NCBI RefSeq assembly: GCF_001544095.1
Contig: NZ_BCPT01000010.1
Span: forward strand, 1 to 64,000
From: Enterococcus casseliflavus NBRC 100478
Lineage (GTDB): Bacteria; Bacillota; Bacilli; Lactobacillales; Enterococcaceae
Length of the DNA stretch: 64,000 bases
Reading direction: 5' to 3'
Position 1 is the first letter of the stretch. Each line of letters opens with the position of its first letter. The notes beneath the pieces are model-generated. The model had not been told where the DNA came from, searched no databases, and saw nothing but the letters and a program-made list of their open reading frames with translations. Position numbers and translations under genes: made by a program. Shown piece by piece: positions 27,732 to 35,896 of this stretch.

Positions 27732-29180
27732 ATGAAAACAAAAAGTATCAAGGGCATCTTCCAGCAGACCAACAAACTGATGATCCTCGTCGCCTTTATC
27801 CCCCTCGTAGTAAGCAGTGTCTTTTACTCGCGGCAGATTTTTATTTACCAAAACACCATCAACAATATTGAAGAAGCCAATCAATTATCGGAAAAAGTCG
27901 ATGCCATTGTCTTGGAAGAAATGTGGGATTTAGTCTTTGGTCAAAAAACCGTCGCACAAGTCCAAGAAACCAATGTGATCGATGAACTAAGGAGCGATCT
28001 GCAGCACATTCAAGAAAATACCAGCACTGCCAAAGAGCTCAATATTTTAGCAGTCGCCTTTCGGACGCTCGATTCTTTAGAAACCTATCAGCAACAGTTG
28101 ATCGATAATATTCTCAACGATGAACCGGTGGAACAAAACCAATACGTCATGATCCAAGTGGATTCGGTGATCGATTTGCTATCCGATATTTTGCAGCAGT
28201 TTGTCGGGGTAGAGATCAGCTTAGCCAGCCAAACCAATCACGAACTGGTCCAATCCGTGTTGCTGCTAATCCTTTTTCAGGTCGTGTTGCTTTTGATCAT
28301 CTTTGCGATCATCAATAAAAACCGCCGCTTTGTTCGTGACAATCTGCAATACCCGCTGGATCGGTTGTTAGACCTTTCCAATGAACTATCCCAAGGACAT
28401 TTGAGCTACCGAGCAGAACTGCCCGAAACCCCAGAGCTGCGGACTCTGACGAGTAGCTTGAATCGGATGGCAGATGACTTGACTCGGCTCTTGGAAGAAA
28501 ATGCCTTGAAGCAGTATCACTTAGCCCAAAGTGAGGTGCGGGTCTTACAAGCCCAGATCACTCCACATTTCATCTATAATAGTTTAGATGCGATCGTTTC
28601 TTTGATTGAAGCTGCCCGTTACGAGCAAGCAACCGAAATGACTTATGCGCTGTCAGATTTTTTCCGCATCTCCTTAAGCAAAGGGCAAGACTGGATTCCG
28701 CTGGAAAAAGAATTGCGGCATGTGGATGATTACTTGAAGATTTTGCAGATCCGCTATGGTAGGATGCTGTCTTACACCATTGAAGATCAAACCGTCAGTC
28801 CAGAACTACAGGTTTTGAAAATGGTCCTGCAGCCCCTTGTTGAAAACGCCGTATATCATGGCACCAAGTTTGTCCGTCGTGTCGGCATGATTCGAATCAC
28901 AGTGTCAGAATTGCCTCACCAGATTCAAATGACCATCAGTGACAACGGCGTTGGGATCGACCCTGAGCGTTTGCAGGAGATTCGTCGTAACCTTAAAGAA
29001 ACCACTGATCCCGCCTCTGAGAGCGGCTATGGCCTATATAACGTCTATCGCCGTCTCCAGCTGAACTACGGCAGCGAAGCGCAACTGACGATCCACAGTC
29101 AATACCAAGAAGGCACCACGATTAACGTCACAGTACCAAAAAGGGAGGAACCCAACCATGTACAAAGTGTTCATAGTTGA
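27732..29180 (+). CDS. Sensor histidine kinase, LytS/YesM type
   Basis: A 482-residue membrane kinase. One transmembrane helix (about residues 14-33) and a second (about 178-200) bracket an extracellular domain of roughly 145 residues. A HAMP-like linker follows, then the His_kinase motif with QITPHFIYNSLDAI (phospho-acceptor histidine) and an ATPase domain with PLVENAVYHG, DNGVGI and ESGYGLYNVYRRL. AGGAG precedes two in-frame ATGs; the second at 27732 has better spacing. It is flanked by a binding lipoprotein and an AraC-type regulator and probably detects the sugar imported by ChvE-MmsAB. Confidence 0.92.
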   Translation: MKTKSIKGIFQQTNKLMILVAFIPLVVSSVFYSRQIFIYQNTINNIEEANQLSEKVDAIVLEEMWDLVFGQKTVAQVQETNVIDELRSDLQHIQENTSTAKELNILAVAFRTLDSLETYQQQLIDNILNDEPVEQNQYVMIQVDSVIDLLSDILQQFVGVEISLASQTNHELVQSVLLLILFQVVLLLIIFAIINKNRRFVRDNLQYPLDRLLDLSNELSQGHLSYRAELPETPELRTLTSSLNRMADDLTRLLEENALKQYHLAQSEVRVLQAQITPHFIYNSLDAIVSLIEAARYEQATEMTYALSDFFRISLSKGQDWIPLEKELRHVDDYLKILQIRYGRMLSYTIEDQTVSPELQVLKMVLQPLVENAVYHGTKFVRRVGMIRITVSELPHQIQMTISDNGVGIDPERLQEIRRNLKETTDPASESGYGLYNVYRRLQLNYGSEAQLTIHSQYQEGTTINVTVPKREEPNHVQSVHS

Positions 29181-30711
29181 AGATGAACATCTGATTCGCG
29201 ATAGTTTGCGCCACCAAATCATGACTCTCGCCAAACAATACCCGATCGTTTATAGCGATGAAGCCGCAGATGGCGAATTGGCGCTGGCTTCGATCCTTGA
29301 TCTGCGTCCTGATATTATTATCAGTGATATCAAAATGCCGTTTATGGACGGCTTGGTCTTTGCGAAAGAAGCCAAGAAATTATTGCCGCAAGTTCGCATT
29401 ATTTTCGTTAGCGGCTTTGATGATTTTGACTATGCAAAAACGGCACTGCAGCTGCAAGCAGACGATTACTTGCTCAAGCCCATCAAAAACGAAGAATTAG
29501 AACAAGCCATCAAAACCGTCGTTCAACACTTAGATGAACAACAAGCCACTCATCAGCAATTATCCAAAGAAGACGATTTATTCGAAATGGAAATCAAAAA
29601 GAATCACTTTCTGAATCACCTCTTTAAACAAAAGATCACGATCTCAGAAGCCTTTTTGCAAGCAGAGGAACTGGGCCGGCGCTTTTCAGGTAAACAGTTT
29701 TGTGTGCTATTAGCAAAAACCCCCTTCAATCAAAGCTTTTCTGACTACACTCGCTTTAGCCAGCAGCTGACCAAAGCCTATGAACAAGATGATGCCGTCT
29801 TGTTCTCCAGTGTGTCCAGCCGCTTCATCAAGTTTTTGCTTTTTGACCATGACCGAGAACAAGTTTTAGAAAAAGCCTATCAGATCGCTCAAAGCCTCGT
29901 TCATGGTTCTGGGGAAGAAGTAGCAGTGGCGATCGGACCGGTAGCAGATCGCTTCTCGGGTATCTCTCTTTCTTATCAGAAAGCTCGTGATATGCTAAAA
30001 ACCTATGGCAGCATCCGCAAGGAAAAAATCATCAGCTATGAAGACGACATTCGCGAAGGGGAACTGTCCCCCACCAATCCTTTCAAAACCGACCTTGCTT
30101 CACGGCTGGCAAATGCTGGGAAACAGACGATCCCTGAGCTGATCGCTGAATTGATGGCGCCTCAAGGAACCGTTGAGCGAACGCAAATGTACCGTTTGTT
30201 CGTCTTAGTCGAACTGCTGGCATTGTTGAAGAAAAAAGACAGTCATTCGCTGCCCCAGATCGTTCAACACGCCCATGACTTAGACTATCTAGCGGCATTG
30301 ACCCATGAGCCAGAGAACTATCAAACGACTCTGGCAGAACTGTTGCCATTATTGACCCAACAACCCATCAATCCTGCAATGGCGAAATATCAAAGCGTCA
30401 TCAATCAAGCCAAAGCCTTTATCAGTGAGCACTTTTCTGATCCCAATATTTCCTTAAATGTAGTTGCTGAAAAAGTTCATTTGAGTCCAGCACATTTCAG
30501 CACCATCTTCTCGCAAGCCACTGATTCTACGTTTATCGAATACTTGACCGAGCAACGGTTGACCTTAGCTAAGGAACTGCTGTTAACGACCAATCTACGG
30601 CTATCTGAGATCGCCTTTGATGTTGGCTACAATGACCCAAATTATTTTTCCTTTTTGTTCAAGAAGAAAGAAAAAATCTCACCGAAAGAATACCGTCAAA
30701 AAAATGCCTAA
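29158..30711 (+). CDS. Response regulator with AraC-type DNA-binding domain
   Basis: A 517-residue YesN-type regulator. The receiver domain (residues 1-125) has acidic pocket E8-D9-E10 and phospho-acceptor Asp57 in IIISDIKMPFMDG, with Lys near 107 in YLLKPIK. A 270-residue middle region follows. The C-terminal AraC double helix-turn-helix (about 410-515) includes FSTIFSQATDSTFIEYL and SEIAFDVGYNDPNYFSFLF. The gene overlaps the kinase by 23 bp, so they are co-translated. The divergent chvE promoter is the most likely target (inferred). Confidence 0.93.
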   Translation: MYKVFIVEDEHLIRDSLRHQIMTLAKQYPIVYSDEAADGELALASILDLRPDIIISDIKMPFMDGLVFAKEAKKLLPQVRIIFVSGFDDFDYAKTALQLQADDYLLKPIKNEELEQAIKTVVQHLDEQQATHQQLSKEDDLFEMEIKKNHFLNHLFKQKITISEAFLQAEELGRRFSGKQFCVLLAKTPFNQSFSDYTRFSQQLTKAYEQDDAVLFSSVSSRFIKFLLFDHDREQVLEKAYQIAQSLVHGSGEEVAVAIGPVADRFSGISLSYQKARDMLKTYGSIRKEKIISYEDDIREGELSPTNPFKTDLASRLANAGKQTIPELIAELMAPQGTVERTQMYRLFVLVELLALLKKKDSHSLPQIVQHAHDLDYLAALTHEPENYQTTLAELLPLLTQQPINPAMAKYQSVINQAKAFISEHFSDPNISLNVVAEKVHLSPAHFSTIFSQATDSTFIEYLTEQRLTLAKELLLTTNLRLSEIAFDVGYNDPNYFSFLFKKKEKISPKEYRQKNA

Positions 30712-30727
30712 ATGAGTGAAGGGATGC

Positions 30728-30770
30728 AAAAAAAGAGTGAGGGACAGCAAAATCGTCCTCACTCTTTTTC
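30728..30770 (+). terminator. Terminator of the sensor operon
   Basis: Arms AAAGAGTGAGG and CCTCACTCTTT form a hairpin ending in TTTTTC, 20 bp after the response regulator stop. The A run on the left lets it also act for topB. Confidence 0.85.
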
Positions 30771-30788
30771 ATTTTCTGCCTCATGCAG

Positions 30789-32861
30789 TTATTTCTTCTC
30801 CATAGCAGCTTTTAAAGCAGCTGCTAATGGGCTTTCTTGCGGTTCTTCTTGATTGATTTTGTTCATCAAGCGGCGTTCTTCGTGTTTCGACAGCTTTTTG
30901 CTGCGTTCCTTTTTATCCGCCATTTTTTCGGTGGTCCCATCGAATTTACAGCGGAAATAGGCGCCGTTTTTGCCTTCGATGATCTCCATCTTTCGGTGGC
31001 ATTGCGGGCAGCGTCGGTTTGAAACTTTCGGGTCTTTCCGACGACGGTACTTGCAGGTCCCACTGGAGCAAACATAGATCTTGCCATCACGGGTATTTTT
31101 CTCCCGCAAGGGTTCGCCGCATTCGGGACACCGTTTTTGGGTCAATGAGAAATCTTGGTACTTGCTTTCGCTTTGCTTGATTTCTTTGACCAGTTGTTTT
31201 GTGTCTGCTTCGATTTGTGCGAGGAAGGTTTGGGCAGAATAGGTGCCTTTCGCAATGGCTTCCAGTTCCTTCTCCCATTTTTCCGTCAATTCTGGTGTCA
31301 CCAAGGATGGATTGACTAAGACTAACAGCTGCTTGCCTTTTGGCGATACTTGCAAGCCGCTTGGGGTCCGCTCCATCAGCTCAGATTTGATCAGCTTTTC
31401 AATGATCTCCGCACGGGTTGCCGGCGTACCAAGACTGTGTTTTTCCATTTTGCCTAAAAGAGTTCCTTCATTCAACGGTTTCGGTGGTGTAGTCAACTCT
31501 TTCTGGATGGTAAACTCAGGCTTGACGGTACTGCCTTTTTGCCAAGCCACATCACTGGTTTCTTCTTCAGAAGTCGTTTTCCATCCCGCTTCTAACACGG
31601 TATTGCGGTTGAATACAAAGGTTTCTGAACCAAAGGTCACGGTCACTTTCTGCTGCTGCTTTTTATGGGGTTTCGCAAAGAGCATTAAGAAACGACTAAC
31701 GATCATTTGATAGATCCGTTGTTCATCGGTAGTTAATTTTTCATAACGTGCCCGCTGTTCCGTTGGCAATAGGGCATGGTGATCGGTAACTTTTTTATCA
31801 TTGAAGACAGCTTGCTGCACCACTTGTCCGCCATTTTTCAAGTATCCTTTGACTTCTGGGGCAAAATCCGCAACTGCCTGCAGGCGTTCCTTCATGGTTG
31901 CCTTCATATCATTGGTCAAATACTTGGAATCCGTCCTTGGGTAAGTGACGATTTTATGGGTTTCATACAAGCTTTGAACAAGCGACAAGGTCTTCTTGGC
32001 TGAAAATCCATAACGCTGATTGGCTTCTCGTTGGATCTCGGTCAAATCATAAGGCAATGGCGCACTTTCTGTTTTGACCTTTTCTTCGATCGCTGTCACG
32101 CGACCATTTTGTTGACTCATTTGCTTGACCAATGCTTCGGCGTCGCTGCGTTCTTTTAGTTGATAGGGATTTTTTTGCTGCAGGCGGGCCTTGGCATCGC
32201 CTACGTTTAGGGTAATCACATGATAGGTTTGCGGACGGAAACTCTCGATCTGCATTTCCTGACTGCGCACCAAAGCTAAGGTAGGGGTTTGGACCCGACC
32301 CGCACTAAGATTGTCTTGATATTTGACCGTCAATGCCCGGGTGACATTCAACCCTACCAGCCAGTCGGCTTTTGCCCGCGCAAGGGCGGAGTAGTAAAGA
32401 TTGTCGTAGTGCTTGGCTGACTGCAATTTTGCAAAGCCTTCTTTGATGGCTTTAGGGGTTTGCGAAGAAATCCACAAACGTTTGACTGGTTTGTCAAAAC
32501 GAACCCACTCCAAAATCCAGCGAGCGACTAGCTCCCCTTCTCTTCCCGCATCGGTAGCGATCACGACTTCCCCGACATCTTTTCTTTGAGCCAGTTGTTT
32601 GATGGCTTTTAGTTGATGACCGGTTTTTGGTAACGGCTTGATCCCGATGGACTTAGGGATCATCGGTAACGTTTCCATCTGCCATGATGCCCAGTCTTTG
32701 TTTAAATCTTCAGGCATTTTCAAGCCCAATAAATGACCAAGGGCCCAAGTAACGATCGCCTTGGGTCCTTCGTAATAATTTTTATGTTTTTGCTCACAGC
32801 CCAAAACTTTGCTGAGGTCTTTGGCAACGCTTGGCTTTTCCGCTAGAATTAGTTGTTTCAT
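30789..32861 (-). CDS. topB: DNA topoisomerase III
   Basis: A type IA topoisomerase of 690 residues that passes single DNA strands and unlinks replicated DNA. The Toprim domain is at the N-terminus (KQLILAEKPSVAKDLSKVLG), with the active-site region VTYPRTDSKYL (tyrosine about residue 310) and SAGRVQTPTLALV. The C-terminus has two four-cysteine zinc ribbons, CPEC...CSSGTC and CPQC...CKF. The correct start at 32861 follows AGGAAAG; the longer open frame upstream is the overlapping DUF1033 gene region. The first 68 bp overlap that gene in another frame. Confidence 0.95.
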   Translation of the reverse strand: MKQLILAEKPSVAKDLSKVLGCEQKHKNYYEGPKAIVTWALGHLLGLKMPEDLNKDWASWQMETLPMIPKSIGIKPLPKTGHQLKAIKQLAQRKDVGEVVIATDAGREGELVARWILEWVRFDKPVKRLWISSQTPKAIKEGFAKLQSAKHYDNLYYSALARAKADWLVGLNVTRALTVKYQDNLSAGRVQTPTLALVRSQEMQIESFRPQTYHVITLNVGDAKARLQQKNPYQLKERSDAEALVKQMSQQNGRVTAIEEKVKTESAPLPYDLTEIQREANQRYGFSAKKTLSLVQSLYETHKIVTYPRTDSKYLTNDMKATMKERLQAVADFAPEVKGYLKNGGQVVQQAVFNDKKVTDHHALLPTEQRARYEKLTTDEQRIYQMIVSRFLMLFAKPHKKQQQKVTVTFGSETFVFNRNTVLEAGWKTTSEEETSDVAWQKGSTVKPEFTIQKELTTPPKPLNEGTLLGKMEKHSLGTPATRAEIIEKLIKSELMERTPSGLQVSPKGKQLLVLVNPSLVTPELTEKWEKELEAIAKGTYSAQTFLAQIEADTKQLVKEIKQSESKYQDFSLTQKRCPECGEPLREKNTRDGKIYVCSSGTCKYRRRKDPKVSNRRCPQCHRKMEIIEGKNGAYFRCKFDGTTEKMADKKERSKKLSKHEERRLMNKINQEEPQESPLAAALKAAMEKK

Positions 32862-33171
32862 AAAAATCTTTCCTGCTTTCATCGACGACTTGCTGATATT
32901 CTTTGAGCAATGCCAGTCCAATATATTGTTGGAGGTAATCGTCGCATTCTTCGCACCAGCGTTCGTCTTCTTCATTCCAAAAAGCCGTCATAAAGTTTGA
33001 TTTTGCATTTATGTACGAATACTCTTCTCTGATTTCTTGCCATTTTTGTTCATAAAATGACTGCGCCTCGCTGAAAGTTGCAAATGTGAACGCCTCTTGA
33101 ATATCTGACTGCCATCCCTCAAAAAACCACCACGGTTCATTGTCCCCATACATGACTACTACTTGATACAT
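32794..33171 (-). CDS. DUF1033 family protein
   Basis: A 125-residue acidic protein. The pattern MYGDNEPWWFFEGW at the start and FWNEEDERWCEECDDYLQQY near residue 65 is that of DUF1033, a small Lactobacillales/Bacilli family of unknown role. The last 23 codons overlap the 5' end of topB in a different frame, and the C-terminal tail (from about residue 90) looks unlike the conserved core, so it may have been extended into topB by loss of an earlier stop. Co-transcription with topB is likely. Confidence 0.85.
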   Translation of the reverse strand: MYQVVVMYGDNEPWWFFEGWQSDIQEAFTFATFSEAQSFYEQKWQEIREEYSYINAKSNFMTAFWNEEDERWCEECDDYLQQYIGLALLKEYQQVVDESRKDFYETTNSSGKAKRCQRPQQSFGL

Positions 33172-33484
33172 TCCATTGCTCCTTTCACGATTCCTTCCTC
33201 ATATTAGTCACTTTTACTTAAACTTGCAAGGAATAAGTTTCAGCATTTAAACATTGCTTTAAAAATTCATTAAACCCTCGTTTTTTTTTGTACGATTTAT
33301 CGGTTGTTTAAGATTACATCATTTCTATGCCCCTATAGTCTAGCACAGATGTTTCCTGTTGTGAATATAACATCAAAAGATTAAAAAAATATCAAACAAG
33401 ATTTATTTTAACCTCGTAAAAAAAATTTGACTGCGATGGATATGCTACAATAATGACAACCATGAAATTGCCAGGAGGTGCCCC
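33172..33484. other. AT-rich divergent promoter region
   Basis: About 310 bp between the divergent DUF1033 and AAA ATPase genes, very AT-rich, with no gene. For the plus-strand gene there is an extended -10, TGCTACAAT, near 33443-33451 and a TTGACT nearby that is too close to pair with it. I see no other structure. Confidence 0.5.
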
Positions 33485-34345
33485 ATGTATCTCGAACAAA
33501 TCACTTTTCCCGATCAAGAGACCGAGTTTGATTTTTTCCTTTCCATCAAACGAACCGTTTATGATTCTTACTACCCTTTTCAGATTCTCAGTGCCCGCCT
33601 TTTTCAGCAGATCGATTTTGAACCGGTCACGATCTTATATGGCGGCAATGGTTCTGGCAAAACCACCGCATTGAACGTGATTGCCGAAAAGATCCACGCG
33701 CAGCGCTTTGCTGCGTATAATCGCTCGAATTTTTTTGAGGACTACTTAGCCTACTGTACTACTGGCAGCATCGACGAACCGCAAGAAAAAGTACTTTTGA
33801 CCAGCGATGATGTCTTTGATTACATGCTGGCTATTCGAAACTTGAATCAAGGGATCGATCATCTCCGAGAAGAAGTATTCCAAGAATACTACCAAGCAAA
33901 GTATGCAGACTTTCGTTTCACGGGTTTTGACGATTACCATGAATTGAAGAAAATCAATCTTGCACTATCCAACACACAGTCTAAATTCACCCGTAAGCAC
34001 TTGATCGACAATGTCCGAGAATATTCCAATGGCGAAAGTGCCTTTCGCTTCTTTCAAGAAAAGATTCGTCCCAACAGCCTTTACTTATTAGATGAACCAG
34101 AAAATTCTCTTTCTGCTGAGCGTCAACTGGAACTGGTGCAGTTACTGGAAGATTTTGTCCGCTATGAACAGTGTCAATTCATTATTGCTACCCATAGTCC
34201 TTTCGTTTTATCTTTAAAGGAAGCCAAAATCTATGATTTGGATCAAACGCCCGTCGATGTTCGGAAGTGGACCCAGTTAGCCAGTGTCCAGCAGTATTAC
34301 CGCTTTTTTCAAGCACACCAAGCCGAATTTGATGATCGATCATGA
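33485..34345 (+). CDS. AAA/ABC-type ATPase of unknown role
   Basis: A 286-residue soluble ATPase related to RecF/SMC-like ABC ATPases. Walker A is YGGNGSGKTTALN (about residues 53-65), a signature-like YSNGESAF lies near 178, Walker B is LYLLDEPENSLS (about 199), and the switch is ATHSPFVLS. The insert between the Walker motifs is short and has no coiled coil. No partner gene is present, so I give no function. The ribosome binding site is AGGAGG. Stand-alone copies of such ATPases occur in many Firmicutes; some relatives belong to defence or DNA-repair modules, but nothing here shows that. Confidence 0.8.
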   Translation: MYLEQITFPDQETEFDFFLSIKRTVYDSYYPFQILSARLFQQIDFEPVTILYGGNGSGKTTALNVIAEKIHAQRFAAYNRSNFFEDYLAYCTTGSIDEPQEKVLLTSDDVFDYMLAIRNLNQGIDHLREEVFQEYYQAKYADFRFTGFDDYHELKKINLALSNTQSKFTRKHLIDNVREYSNGESAFRFFQEKIRPNSLYLLDEPENSLSAERQLELVQLLEDFVRYEQCQFIIATHSPFVLSLKEAKIYDLDQTPVDVRKWTQLASVQQYYRFFQAHQAEFDDRS

Positions 34346-34362
34346 GCAAAGTAAACCATTTT

Positions 34363-34393
34363 CCGCCAAAGATTTCTTTTGGTGGCTTTTTTC
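34363..34393 (+). terminator. Terminator of the AAA ATPase gene
   Basis: Arms CCGCCAAA and TTTGGTGG with a short loop, followed by six T, 18 bp after the stop. Confidence 0.75.
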
Positions 34394-34401
34394 CGTCGCA
34401 C

Positions 34402-34692
34402 TCACACAAAGACCAAAATCAAATTGATCAGCGCAATACAGAAGGCGACCACTCCCGCAATTTTGCCCCACTTGACTTCTGCTTGATTATACTGATCGGA
34501 ATGCCCCGCAATTTGAGAGGACAAAAAGTAGAACTTTTTAAAAACAAGCAAATACCCGGCTAAACCCCATAGTACGGCTAAGGCAAGATGGTTGATTTGG
34601 CTTGAAATGACCTGAGTCTGATGAAGCATCACCACCCCTACGACACTAACGACAAGCCCCCATTTCATGAGATTGGCTTTGGTACGATTCAT
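34402..34692 (-). CDS. Small membrane protein, three helices
   Basis: A 96-residue protein with hydrophobic stretches at about residues 10-24, 34-51 and 75-95 and a short polar linker (SSQIAGHSDQYNQAEVKWG). It has no recognisable domain. The start at 34692 is set by AAAGGAGGAGG, so the longer open frame is not used. It converges with the ATPase gene and is probably monocistronic, with a TATAAT near 34752-34757. Function unknown. Confidence 0.65.
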   Translation of the reverse strand: MNRTKANLMKWGLVVSVVGVVMLHQTQVISSQINHLALAVLWGLAGYLLVFKKFYFLSSQIAGHSDQYNQAEVKWGKIAGVVAFCIALINLILVFV

Positions 34693-34778
34693 GCTCCTCC
34701 TCCTTTCTTTTAAAAATGCCAATGCATCAAAAACATTCATTTTCTATCTAAATTATAGCATAATTTGAATAAAAAAAT

Positions 34779-34818
34779 AAAATCCAAGAACTCGTAAACG
34801 AATGTTCTTGGATTTTAA
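34779..34818 (-). terminator. Terminator of the galactitol-type PTS operon
   Basis: Arms AAATCCAAGAAC and GTTCTTGGATTT form a hairpin with a T-rich tail on the minus strand, just after the aldolase gene. Confidence 0.8.
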
Positions 34819-34846
34819 TCAATCGAAAAAGATGATTACTTGCTGG

Positions 34847-35599
34847 CTAATCACCACCAGCAAAAATTTCTTCTTTATTATAAATCGGTGTATGTTTTTT
34901 CAAGTCTTCAAGGGTTCCTACTTGTCTCCCTTTGGAGTAAAAACCATCTAACAAGCCTAAAGATTGGAAAATCGTTTGCTTATAGGCAATTTCCGCATTC
35001 CATTCCGTGGTATCTAGTATTTGCAAAGCTTTATGGATTGCTTCGATGCCAGATGCTCCTGGCGCACTGATCAGTACCCCATGACTGTTGAGGAGCAACA
35101 TATTCGGTAAGGCGAGTTGTTCTTTTTTCATATAATCAGAAACTAATTCTGCTAATTCTGGTGAGCAATTAGGTTCAAAGTCTAGTACAGGAATATAGCC
35201 AATTTTTTGGGTAGCTTCCGTTAAGTTAGGCATATCCAATCCGGCGGTTGCCCAAAACATCGAGTGAGGAGAATGGGCATGTAAGACTGCTTTTATCGCT
35301 GGATTCGTATCATAAACCGCTTCGTGTAAGTTGATTTCTCGTGTCAGCTGACCTACCCCATCAATCACCTTTCTCGTATGAGGCTCAACGACTAAAATCT
35401 GGGCTGGTGAGACTTCTCCTAAATAGGCTTCTGACATCATAGTTGGTGTCATAATAATGTATTCTTTTCCAGTTTCATCGGTTGTTTTAAAAGAAAAATT
35501 ACCGCCTGCAACATTTGTATTCTTCCTGGTAAAAATCAACTTTACGATTCGTGCTAAATCTTCCCGTTCTCTTTCAAAAATCATCCGTCCATCTGACAT
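34847..35599 (-). CDS. Class II aldolase/adducin-family protein
   Basis: A 250-residue zinc-dependent aldolase or epimerase of the FucA/AraD fold. The substrate loop is AGGNFSFK (about residue 30), the metal site is VLHAHSPHS (about 105), and NSHGVLISAPG (about 170) supplies the third ligand. It is last in a PTS operon (IIA-IIB-IIC-small membrane protein-aldolase). In that place it probably splits a ketose phosphate made from the imported sugar into dihydroxyacetone phosphate and an aldehyde. AAGGTGG eight bases upstream fixes the start at 35599. Confidence 0.85.
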   Translation of the reverse strand: MSDGRMIFEREREDLARIVKLIFTRKNTNVAGGNFSFKTTDETGKEYIIMTPTMMSEAYLGEVSPAQILVVEPHTRKVIDGVGQLTREINLHEAVYDTNPAIKAVLHAHSPHSMFWATAGLDMPNLTEATQKIGYIPVLDFEPNCSPELAELVSDYMKKEQLALPNMLLLNSHGVLISAPGASGIEAIHKALQILDTTEWNAEIAYKQTIFQSLGLLDGFYSKGRQVGTLEDLKKHTPIYNKEEIFAGGD

Positions 35600-35616
35600 A
35601 TTCAAGACCACCTTTT

Positions 35617-35868
35617 TTATTTTTCAAACGTTTTGTTGCGTAAGATTGTTTGAACAGCTTCTCTTACTTTTGCTGCTTCTTCCTCTTTTTTCTTTTTCCG
35701 TTCATCGTATTCTTTAAAAAGTACTGGACTGCCATATTTATACACACAGACTGCTAGACCAATCGCTACGACATTAAATAGGTACTGTTGTGTCACCAAA
35801 GCTAAGAGATAGCAGCCAATTGCTAGAAAAAGAAGCAATTGCCATTTTATTTTTTCGCTCTTTCCCAT
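35617..35868 (-). CDS. Small membrane protein in the PTS operon
   Basis: An 83-residue protein with two hydrophobic segments (about residues 10-27 and 30-47) and a highly charged C-terminal half (KEYDERKKKKEEEAAKV). No known domain is evident. Longer starts reaching into the IIC gene are possible, but GGAAAGG precedes the ATG at 35868. It sits between IIC and the aldolase and may assist the transporter; this is a guess. Confidence 0.6.
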   Translation of the reverse strand: MGKSEKIKWQLLLFLAIGCYLLALVTQQYLFNVVAIGLAVCVYKYGSPVLFKEYDERKKKKEEEAAKVREAVQTILRNKTFEK

Positions 35869-35896
35869 TCCTGTCGCCCTTTCCTTTTTGAAAATA

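Noticed and set aside
32862-32975. N-terminal extension of topoisomerase III
   Set aside because: The canonical Toprim start is at 32861 with a ribosome binding site; the extension is a shadow of the DUF1033 gene.
33485-34345. The AAA ATPase as part of a defence system
   Set aside because: No nuclease, reverse transcriptase or other effector gene adjoins it, so I only record it as a solitary ATPase.
34847-35599. The class II aldolase as a second araD
   Set aside because: Its motifs fit the wider FucA/AraD fold, but it differs from the araD at 14934-15656 and belongs to a PTS operon.
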